Translations under genes and position numbers: made by a program
Notes under the pieces: model-generated
What the model was told of the DNA's origin: nothing
The model's input: only the letters and a program-made list of their open reading frames with translations
The model's database searches: none
Assembly: GCF_040954645.1 (NCBI RefSeq)
Contig: NC_092803.1
Span: forward strand, 63,629,484 to 63,693,483
Direction of reading: 5' to 3'
DNA length: 64,000 bases
From: Diabrotica undecimpunctata
Lineage: Eukaryota; Arthropoda; Insecta; Coleoptera; Chrysomelidae
In this document: piece by piece, positions 46,880-56,827 of the stretch
Numbering within the stretch: the first letter of the stretch is position 1
Layout of the letters: each line of letters starts with the position of its first letter

Positions 46880-47984
46880 GAAAATATAAATATCTTTATA
46901 ACAAGAATAGGACCAAATTAAAAGCACCCACTAGATGTTAAATCAATCATCAGGATTGAAATAAAAGCAATTATAGAAATATTATACTTTATGAGATTGT
47001 TTAAAAGTAAAAGAAAAAATACCAAAGACTTTTGGGCTACGGACGGTTGCGCTTTTGAGAAAATTCGTGAATGTATGGCTCATTGGCGTTTTACATTGTT
47101 AATTTACTGTATGCAGTTCGATAATATTTATACTTAAAATGAAAGGAACGGGTTCGACAAATTTTGCCCCATAAGAAGTATTTTTAAACTTTTTGTGTAA
47201 AATTGCCGTGACTGCTGTTCAATTTTTTCACATGCGAAAAATCATGTTATTTTTTCGCTGTATTAGTAGCTACCATTCTACCACAATTTTACAATTATTT
47301 CCCGTTCTCCAACCCTTCCTACTCACATTTTAACCCCACTCCATTAGAAATACAGACAGTTGTAAGATAGCAAAGAAAGTCACACTCTCTTGCCTGTTGT
47401 CTTTCGATGATAACAGACACTCTCTCTTGACTGCTGACTGTTGCTAGAGACAGTCGTCCTCTCTTTCGTCTGCTGAGTCCTACTAGGCAGACGTATTATC
47501 TCTCTATCGCTACCTATCGCTTGGTACAGACTTACCACGCTTTTTCTCTACTCTAATTATCTCTCTCGCTTATAGTTACGCGAAAAATACCGCAAGTACT
47601 ATTTTAAATCGTGTACAGACGCAAATGTGCTATATCTCGTGTGATCTAAGTGTTAGTACCGCGAAACACGTCTTCAGAAACCGGTAACCGGACAGTTTCC
47701 CCGTATGAAGAACAACCGCGACTGAAAGCCTCTAAATACCGCGAGTGTGTGTATGTGCAGCAGAATAATTGGTAAGACTTTGTATAAACTTAATTTGCTA
47801 TAATCTGTATAACCTTTTACCACATATCCTAATTTATTTGAACCAGCCCTATGTAATACAGTCCTCATTTACTGAAATTATATTTATAATTTCACATATG
47901 TACACCCTTTTTGTACAACTGCTATACTCCGGGTGAATATGTGACCTTGGACAAAATATTGTTTTTGATAAGAGCACATTTTGT
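46880..47984. other. Non-coding stretch with a CT/GAGA-rich block
   Basis: No gene recognised. 47380-47590 is unusually rich in TCTCTC/CTCTCT words for this window. Confidence 0.4.
47380..47590. promoter_or_regulatory. Cluster of TCTCTC (GAGA-type) motifs
   Basis: CACTCTCTTGCC, ACACTCTCTCTTGAC, CCTCTCTTTCG, ATCTCTCTATCG, TTTCTCTACTC and ATCTCTCTCGC occur within about 200 bp, on one strand. GAGA-type motifs of this kind occur in insect promoters and in some LTRs; which applies here is not shown. Confidence 0.3.
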
Positions 47985-47999
47985 TCATTCTATATGTAC

Positions 48000-48320
48000 A
48001 TGCCCAATAAACCAGCCTGTTATGGGATAAAACTATTCGCTTTAGTGGATGTAAGAAGTTAGTTTGTCACACACTTGAAAGTCTATCTTGGAAGTCAACC
48101 TAAAGGTCCTTATCGGTTATCTCCTAAAGCAGTAGATGTAGTTAAAAGGATATCTGTTCCGATTTATAACACAAACTATACCATAGTCGGGACAGTGCGA
48201 AAGAATGAAAGGGAAATTCCATCTGAAATTTTAAATACTAGAACAAGAAAAATGTATTCATTAATATTTCAATTTGAAAAGAATCTTAGCTTGATGTCTT
48301 ATGTACAGTCCTACCAGTGA
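48000..48320 (+). pseudogene. piggyBac-like transposase fragment with internal deletion
   Basis: The plus strand reads MPNKPACYGIKLFALVDVRS, a stop, then VTHLKVYLGSQPKGPYRLSP, VDVVKRISVPI, and directly IVGTVRKNEREIPSEILNTR with SLIFQFEKNLSLMSYV. In piggyBac proteins a DNWFTSIPLA-type block carrying the second catalytic Asp stands between DVV...PI and GT(V/I)RKNKREIP; here it is missing. A deletion derivative, not functional. Confidence 0.78.
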
Positions 48321-48719
48321 TCTAAGAGAGTCATTAATATTTATTATCGATAAATGTCTGCCGCAAGGCAGCGGGGGATCGCCTCTGGACAGGATCGTAC
48401 TTTTATTTTCGATTTGCATTACTTATTCGATTGTTAGGTATGTTTAAAAGCCGTTTTTTATCATTGTCTACTAAAGTTATAATAGTTGCAAAAATATTTA
48501 CATACACTACATTCACATATTTACAAAACTTTATTATTTCTAAATACAGTAGGTACAAAAAGGACAGAGACAAAAATATTTTAGAAAATTATTTTCAAAA
48601 TTAAGGTGTGTCTAAAACCTGGTTTTATACCGTTATCAACTGAATTTAAAAATATATACATAAATTACGTATACATAGAAAGTTCACCATTTATAAATAT
48701 AATTCAAAAAGTACTTACA
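48321..48719. other. Non-coding stretch
   Basis: No gene. A short GC-richer patch (CTGCCGCAAGGCAGCGGGGG) at about 48359-48378 contains a small inverted repeat. Confidence 0.4.
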
Positions 48720-49912
48720 TTAAACAAAATACATGGACAAGTCAGGTTCACTATCACTGTCTTTATCTAGATCTATAATAATTGTTTCTTTTAGCAACCT
48801 ATTTGTATTTTTCCAGCTGTGATTGATTATTTTGTCCATTTCTAATTTAATTAGATGAACCACAGATGAATTTAGGATAAGCAAAACATTACTTCTTCTT
48901 ACCAATGCTTTTAGCTCATGCCATATGTGTTTAATAGGATTAAACATGCAATTGTAAGGAATCAGTCTTAATACTGTATGACCTATTTCTTTCGCCAAAC
49001 TGTCGCAATAATATTTTTTTCTAATGAAAAATAATTTTAAAGTTTCAAGTAATTGTTTTTTAGAATAATTATCTTCATAATATATACCATTTTCCAGCAT
49101 ATATTTCTGGATTCTAAGTTTGGTGTCATTAGAACATGGAACTCTATTCTGCCTACGACTGTGGTAGCTGGCATTGTCCATCACACTGATTGGTGCTATA
49201 TTTGGCAATAACTTCGTTGAAAACCAGTTCTCAAATAATTGTGATATGGTGTCATCATGATAGTTAATGTTTTCGCATAATAAGGCTAAAGCATTAGGTA
49301 TAAAACCATTTTTTTTCCTGCATAGATTATTGTAATACGTTTTTTTTTATTTGATAAAGCTTTTGTTAAACAGCGACAAGAAGAATCTGCCCAACCACAT
49401 TTTGGAACGTCATGGGTGTCAAACCACGTCCCATCCAGATAAACAATTTCTCTTCCCCTTTCTCTGTATTTATGAATTTGAATCAAAAGTTCCGTCCTCC
49501 ATATTTGTAGACAAGCAGATTCCATAATCACCTGGCGTTTGTCGAGCGTTTTTATTTTTAAGCCGTTTTTAGAAGACATTGCCTTACTGTCTCACTGCAG
49601 TACTTGATTCGTGTGTCAACTTTCTGCAGCATATTCATGATGGTTTTTAACGTGGGGATCATCTATATTCATACAGGATATAATTTCTTTTTTAATGATG
49701 TCTACATCACTACGGTCTAGTTTCCTAAACATACCAGCGTCTTTTCTTTTTCTTCTACTTACTATCGGTTGTTTTGTTACTGACCACACTGTCTCCATTG
49801 GTCTTTGTGTTAAGACTGCTGCTGCCTTCACTGCATTAAATTTGAAAAGTTCTTGATTACGGAGGGTATTGTAAACGTCAAATATCACTTGTGCTTCATT
49901 TTGGAGTTTCAT
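48720..49912 (-). pseudogene. IS630/Tc1-mariner-type (DDE_3) transposase, nearly open
   Basis: The N-terminal part (49912-49616) reads NEAQVIFDVYNTLRNQELF, VKAAAVLTQRPMETVWSV and KRKDAGMFRKLD. Then VIMESACLQIWRTELLIQIH and IVYLDGTWFDTHDVPKCGW, with the first catalytic Asp in YLDGTW. One frameshift in an A-run near 49305 separates IIYAGKK from GFIPNALALLCENINYHDDT. The last frame (49208-48720) has ISVMDNASYHSRRQNRVP (second Asp), then GHTVLRLIPYNCMFNPIKHI, where Lys stands at the position usually Glu (NPIELIW), and an acidic C-terminus DLDKDSDSEPDLSMYF. Inverted ends were not identified. Confidence 0.8.
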
Positions 49913-51675
49913 TCATATAAAAAGAATTCTGAGCAGAAAACCGTCATATCCTATATGACTATAAACCAAAGCTTAACCGATAAGATTCAAATATCATGTA
50001 GAAGTTTTTGTAAATATCCTGTATAGTAATTAAAAATAAAAAAAATGTTTTAGTTTGATCTCAGAGAAAAACATAATATCATTTAAGTCGTATAAAAAAA
50101 AACAAAAGTAAATTAAAATCTATCTAATTTGTTATTTAAAAGAATCACGTCACTCACTTTCAATAGCTTATTCGATTTCTTTTTGAATGAAAAGAAATTC
50201 ATAAAATCCAGAAATCGTACATATAACTTAATATTCACCATTTAATATGAACGATATTAGGGTTGTTCAAGTATAAAAAATATAACAAAGAAAGTTTATG
50301 GAAACCGCCTTGACGTTACCCCTCAATCGCGCCGCCTGACCTTAAATATCGTTCAGAAAAAGTTCGTCACTGGAGAATACGAAAAAAGTTTAAATGTCTC
50401 CGTATAATACAGTTTTTACGCAAACGCTTCTGATATCTGAATAAAGAAGTTGTTTAATATGGAACACGATTTGTGACTCGTTTATTTATTTGCAATAACT
50501 TAGATTTATAATATTTTATTTTTAATAATCTTAAACTACTAGAATGAGAACAATTTTGCTTACGATTATCGATGGCATAGTCGCCATGGCAATGAAACAT
50601 ATTTTAGTTTTTTTGTTTAACCCTTAACTCGTCCTGCATCGATTCACAGTTTACGCTTCATAAGTAAATTATATTTTTCGGTCAAAAAATTTCCCTCTGA
50701 TTTTTAGTTCCACCTATTTTTTTTTATCAAATCAAGATAAGAGGCTTATAAAACTTTATAACTGGCAACAATTGTTAATACTCCAGTAAATAAACGTAAG
50801 AAACGAATTGCATGAAAATTTGGATTTAGTTTCTACTTACCCTCCATTTTACTTTTGGACTTTACCGTTGATTGCTTATTATTTTGTTGGGGCGAAAACT
50901 ATCCCTATTCGACAGAAATCGTATAATTATAAATTAAAGCGGGTAATTAATTCAAATCATCTTTTAATGAAGTGAATGAATATCAATTAATATTAAACAT
51001 CATAATTTGAGGCTTTATCACAGTTTAAATCCTAAATGTCACCTACTAGAATAGTTATAATTAAAGCAATGTCATTGAATACCTTGTCTCCACTGATTTG
51101 CATGGAAATTTAAATTTAGGTTACAGATATTGTCCACTGGACTTGTGCCGTTGGATGCTTTTTATTTTTTACGTGTGAAAGCTACTCCTATCGGAAAAAA
51201 TCATATATTAATTGTAAATTCAAGCAATTTGGAATTATTTGATTATACAGTGATATTAAATTTAGATTTCTGTAATGTTTTAATTTTTTACCACATAATT
51301 TCTACCATTATAAAAGATGGTTGTAAAGAAATTGGAATATTTGTAATTTTTTTTATTTTAACTATAAATACAATAGCAAGGTTCTAAAACTACTTGCTTG
51401 TGATATTGTTAAGTTAAATATTATGTTTTTTATGGGATTAAGCCATAATTATTGGTTGTGATTGTAATGAAAATCACATTTTTAATCAAATAATATTTGA
51501 TGTTTCGACTTTCTCTTCGGAAATCGTTCTCAGAAAAAAAGTTTTTTGTCCAAATTATTAAGAAATGTGTATAACCAAAGATTTTGTTATTGGTTATGTC
51601 ATTGCAAACTTGATATGTCTGACCCCGATCTTGTAGGCCAATAGACCCTAGTGGCTAAAACACATTTTGAGGGTG
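49913..51675. other. Non-coding AT-rich stretch
   Basis: No gene recognised. TTAACCCTTAACTCGTCC at about 50620-50637 resembles a piggyBac-type end (TTAA plus CCC), without a partner. Confidence 0.4.
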
Positions 51676-51679
51676 ATGT

Positions 51680-53550
51680 CGATGGCGTCACGACAAAAAG
51701 GCATAAGCGCCAAAATTTATAAATTTATGTTTTGGTATCAAAATAAAATACATTTTACGTCCTATCGACTATTAAAATGACGCAGCTGTAAAAAATTCCA
51801 ACTCGACTAAAACAAGCTTTGAATTTTCTAACCGCCAAACGAGTTTCTTAAAAGATGAGACACCGAAATCAGTAAGCGACAAGATCCGTAGTGAAAGGTG
51901 GTGCTTACGTCTTGGGTCTGAAAACGTGGTTATATCAATAAGGTAAACACTAATTTGAAATATTATTAATATTTAATGTTTTGTTAAGCGTTTAGTTAGA
52001 TTATTTATCTTGAGAAATCATAATATACCATAAGAATATACAATTTTACCGACTGTCGGTTAGGCCTTTTCAGAAAAAATTTGTCCGTTTATCTAACCGC
52101 CATTTGGCCATTTAAAATACACTATGACTTAGATTTGCCATAGAAAAGTTACTACTTAACCGACTTAAATAAGGTTTGAACCTAAATAAAATATATATTG
52201 ACTTTGTTGTATAGTTTTCTTTTTTTTAATTTTAAAGTTATATTTTGGTAGTAATATTATTTTAAAAAACTAACATTTGAATGGCGCCTACTTCTTTTTT
52301 TAATTGTTTTTAGAATGGTTTCAGGGAGCACAAAGTAATGAATCTTGCATTGCAATCCATTTGGGAAGACCAGAAAAGCAATGTGCAGGAATCCAGCGGC
52401 AATAATAAAAACCATGGTTCATTTTCCACTGAAAATGAGGTCCTCAATGAAGCGCTAAAGCATGATATTCTTTTAGAGCCTGTACTAAAAGACCATGAAC
52501 AAGAACTCCAAATGCCTAGTTCTGTTCTAGATGATGATGCCATTGTGGATTTCAGTTTTCCTCAAGTCTAAATTTGAATATTGACAGCCGTTTATTTTCG
52601 AATATTGATGAAACTGCCGAAGAAGAGACTGATTTATTAACCTGTGATAAAAAGCTTGTACCTTACTCAGATAGTGATGATACTGATGATAGTAGTAATA
52701 ATGCCGCAATAGTATTTAGTTCATTAGTTGATGATAAGATAGGTTGTAATGATTTTATACAACAAAATGATTCTTTAAACTCCGAATCAGATTCATCATC
52801 CTTGACAGTATTTTTTAAAAATGAGACTGAAATTGACAGCATTAGTTCTAGCTCACTACGTTCTAGCTCATCAACTGGTTCAATTTTCTGTTATATCGGT
52901 TCTTCGTTTCTATTAGTTTATTTTGTTATTGATAAATGTTATTTTCTGTTATCAAATTTTGATTTGCATTTTATTTCTATTAGTTTTATAATACAACTTA
53001 CTTAGTTATCAATGTAGAAAAAATGGTACGTTTTAATAGTTTTTGTTGTTTTTTACTTAATATAACGTGATAATTATATTAACTTTTATTTTTGTATTTT
53101 TTTACACCAATATAACTCTAAGAAACTCATAAATATATTATTGTGTATTGTTTAATTTGTATTATTTTTACTTAATTGTTATGCTTTAAAATGAAAAGAT
53201 TAATTCCCCATTTTTGTTATAATTCCGTAAAATTAAAAGGCGTACAAGTTCCTAAGAGACATTTTTTGATCAAAATACTTTTTTCGAAATATGGTAACCG
53301 CCTTTCAAAAAGGCTTAAACACCACAGAACCTAACATTAAAGGCGTAAGCACCAAAATGTTAAATATCTCATGTTTATAATAATTGTTTTATAAATAACA
53401 TATGGTAAGTCAGAATGCCTCAGTTCGATAATAATAAAATGCCAAAAAAAATGTAAAAAAAAAAGAAATATTAAGCGATATTAAACGTTTTTTGTGTCTC
53501 CTGAAAAAAACTGTCAATGGCGCTTATGCCTTTCTGTCGTGACACCGTCG
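51680..53550. mobile_element. Unclassified DNA transposon with 33-bp TIRs
   Basis: Left end CGATGGCGTCACGACAAAAA then GGCATAAGCGCCA (51680-51712). The right end, inverted (53518-53550), differs at three positions. ATGT lies outside both ends (51676-51679 and 53551-53554), a candidate 4-bp duplication. Variants of GGCRTAAGCRCCA recur subterminally (about 51893-51907 inverted, 53310-53324 and 53339-53354 direct), and TAACCGCC recurs three times. The interior holds an acidic, serine-rich coding segment but no recognisable transposase core. The superfamily is not assigned. Confidence 0.75.
52314..53005 (+). CDS. Acidic Ser/Asp-rich protein segment of the unclassified TIR element
   Basis: A possible splice acceptor (TTGTTTTTAG) ends at 52313. 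The frame then reads NGFREHKVMNLALQSIWEDQ, ENEVLNEALKHDILLEPVLK, and VLDDDAIVDFS to a stop at 52569-52571. A second frame, probably after a one-base shift near 52555, continues LNIDSRLFSNIDETAEEETD, LVPYSDSDDTDDSSNN and ETEIDSISSSSLRSSSSTGS. Runs of acidic and Ser residues are typical of N-terminal regions of transposon proteins, often near a DNA-binding domain. The last 40 codons to 53005 are hydrophobic and AT-driven and may be intron or untranslated. I do not recognise the family. Exon limits are guesses. Confidence 0.4.
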
Positions 53551-53554
53551 ATGT

Positions 53555-54764
53555 TAGGGATATCAAATCCTGACTGCTTTTCTGTGTTTCATGTTATATT
53601 TTTGTGTAAGAATTATCATAGTTGTAATTGTGTAACGTAAATTGAGCAATTGATTTATTTATATGTGTATTGTGTGTTGCATACATGTTCTGTGTTAGAT
53701 TGTCGTTGATTTCTTCTTTTAGTATTGGCAACCAAAGACAGATACATTCTGCTAATGGGTTTGCTACAAATTTTTCTTCGTTAACTAAGGGTTGCTTCTT
53801 TGATTTTTATGTCTGCTTTATTCGTGATTGCAATGCATGCATGCTTTCATCGTCGCAAAGATTTACTTTTACTTTAAAACATTTTTTTTAATAAGCACTT
53901 TAAACTGATCAAACTTACATAACAATAATTACGGTAATGAGTAATTTTAATTGGGGTGCTAATTAGAGGGCGATTTTCATCATTTTTTTACCAAAAAAAG
54001 GATCAACTTTATTTTGACTGGCTTAGTTTTAATACTGGAAATATTAAAAAAAAAACAACAAAAATTAGGCTTTTTGAAACACTTTTAAAAAGTTTTTACC
54101 AAGAAATGCTTAATTTTTTGGTTATTTGACGTTAAAATATTCTATTTGAAATTTGACATTTAAGAAACTACTTTTCATTAGCTATAACTCTGCTTGGGTT
54201 TTGTCTACAGACATCATAGCTACATTTTTTTTTATTTTGTTATAAACTATATCTTTGTTAAAAACTTTTTTTCGATAAATACTTACTTTTTGAGTTATTT
54301 GTAAAAAACCGTCTAAAAACGTGGTTTTTAGATTAAAAAATAAATATTATTTTTACTCTACTATTTTTACTCGCAAACAACTCAAAAAGTATTAACTTAA
54401 AGTAAAAGCAACCTTGGGTTGAAATTTAAAACTAAAGTGGAGGGTACAAGGAACCTAAATCCAAATGTTTAAGTAATTTCGTGGTGATGAGGAAAATTAC
54501 ACTCCAAAACGGTCATTTACTGGAGTATAAAGACATCTGCTGAATATTAATTTAAAAGTAAACTCACAGACACCGAATCAGGTGATAGTGATTTTAAAGA
54601 CTCTCTTAAAAGGGTACAATCAAGATTGTTCGAGTTATATTCATGGAGACAACGTACCAAAAAGTTTTAACATGGAACATTTAAACATTCGTTTTTAACA
54701 TTTAACATACGGGGTCGGAGTTATCAGAGTTAAAAGCAGTGGTTTAAATGATGGTGGAGATATT
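53555..54764. other. Non-coding AT-rich stretch
   Basis: No gene recognised; short frame 53670-53891 has no family resemblance. Confidence 0.4.
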
Positions 54765-54895
54765 TCTTCTTTAGGTGCTGTATCTAATGGAGGCTGGCGA
54801 TGACTTCTGAAAATTCGTCTCTATCCTGTACTTCTCTTATTAGGGTATGGAGATACACTTACGTCCAATCCTTGACGTTAGGCAGACAGGTCATT
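54765..54895 (-). pseudogene. LINE 3'-terminal fragment
   Basis: The minus strand reads LIREVQDRDEFSEVIASLH and a stop, followed after about 10 nt by AAAGAAGAAAT. This resembles the C-terminus and tail of RTE-like LINEs. Confidence 0.5.
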
Positions 54896-54969
54896 TGTTG
54901 TTTAAAAAGACCACGTTTTCATTTCATTATTAGTTAAAGGAAACTATATTTCTCATATCTTAATATACA

Positions 54970-56530
54970 GGGTGGTCCTTAAGTAATTTTACAAAAAGAA
55001 ACAGTAGATTTTACACTTCAAAATATTACGATTTAAGCCAAATTGCTTTAGTAAAATGTTGATATTAAGACAGATACAGGGTGTTAAAGTGCAAATTAAA
55101 AATTTTATTTTTCGCTATAACTTTCATGTTTGTAAACATTTATGTATAAAAATTTACAACTGGGTATTTTTAGATATAAGAAATTATAATTTGTTGCACA
55201 AATTAATGTAACTGATAGAGGGCGTCACATATGCTACATATATGGTACAAATTTGCACTTAACTTTTTTGCTCTTTAAGTTACCTAAATTTGAAACAAAA
55301 AATATTAAAGACAAATTATTTTAACAGAAAAAAGTATACTTGTTAATAACTCCAAAACTCAACACTTTTCGAGATAATCGCATTTTACATATCAGCTGCC
55401 TATTTCTGATTTAAGACAATTACTCCAGGCAACGAAGAAAAAATAGACAAAAACATTAATACTTCTAAATTTTGGTATAAAATACCTTTAAATAAAGTTA
55501 ATAGTTAACGAAATATTAAATAAAATAAATATATCACCAGGAGAATTAATAATAGGATTTGACAAAATAACAGAATAATAGGATTTTACATCAAACATTT
55601 TACGTTTTATGTCAAATTAAAGTCATAATCAAAACATTTTGTTTACAAATCAAAATAAGAAATAGTTAAAACTAAATTTAATTCATTTGTCAATATATTT
55701 TATAAAAGATCGTCTCATATTAAATAGCATCATTGGTTCTAATGAAACTGCTGCAGTATTTATTTCTTCCCATAGTTAGTTGCGAATGTTTATGGAATTC
55801 TTATAGACACGTTGTTTTAAATGCGCCCCATACACCAAAATCAAGTGGATTAAATTCTGGGCTACGTGGTGGCTATAATGTATAACGGATGAATATATTC
55901 TTTTGGATATCCAAATCTTATGGTATATTATGGAACTACATCTTATTTGTCGCAGAGGTTAAATAATGTATTAAACTGTGATGTATCTCGTTCATTGGTT
56001 TCTTATATACACACGGAGTAACCTATCGATGACATTACTTATTTATATGATTACGTTATAGCTTACGAGTAACTATAATTTCATCTCGAACAAATGGACT
56101 ATTATAATTTACTAACGAACTAATATTATGCTAAACTAAATTGCCCGTGTGTTTACTATATTTATAACAATATCGGTTATTAGGCCAACGATGAGGTTTT
56201 TGTAAAAATGCTGAGTCTTTAAGGTTAGATTTTTAGCAAAAGTATTATGAAACAAGACACATGTGTTATTCAATACCTGTGCTCTAGTTTCTATTTGCCC
56301 TAATAAAAATGGTAAACAATTTACGTAATGAATAATAAGTATTCTTTTCGGATTTTTTATGAATTAAATAATTATATCAATGTGTACCCACATTGCCAAG
56401 GAATATAACTACCACGACCAATCCAACGTTAAGAAAAATTGTATTTAAGTATGTTCTAACTGCCTTCTCTCTATAATGTGGTGGTGTACCATCTTGCATA
56501 AACCACCTATTTTGGGTTTTCAGCATTTTA
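54970..56530 (-). mobile_element. Mariner-related element, remnants with ATACAGGGTG end
   Basis: The left end carries ATACAGGGTGGTCC (54969-54982) and again ATACAGGGTGTTAAAG (55076-55091), the terminal sequence of many insect mariner-like elements. The transposase is in two pieces on the minus strand. WFMQDGTPPHYRERAVRTYL (about 56510-56455, second catalytic Asp) is followed after an approximately 500-bp unrelated stretch by PPRSPEFNPLDFGVWGAF (about 55885-55830, third acidic position) and a degraded C-terminus. The N-terminal half is not seen, and no right inverted end was found. Confidence 0.6.
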
Positions 56531-56827
56531 TAGATGTGGAATATAGATTCAATATAGAATTATAATATAGAATTCAATATAGATGTGGAATTTGTTATTT
56601 TTGTGAAAATATATCAAATATATTGTTCTGCATACAAACAAAAAATTAGAAGCGATTCGTTAAAAACATGCTGCTGTATCACAACACCGTATTAGAGAAA
56701 CTGACGACTTGGGCGTTTCTACGGCGATATTTAATTTCAGCCTCGAAAATATAAATCGCATATTTGCTACAGATGAAACAGGTAGCCAGGTATTTGGAGC
56801 TTTAGGTTATTAGTAAGAAAATATTTG

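Noticed and set aside
48359..48378. Rho-independent-like hairpin CTGCCGCAAGGCAG as a terminator
   Set aside because: Bacterial-style terminators are not expected in this genome, and no transcript end is indicated.
51770..51955. Upstream exon for the acidic protein of the 51680-53550 element
   Set aside because: A 62-codon open stretch ends at a GT donor, but the phase does not join to the frame at 52314.
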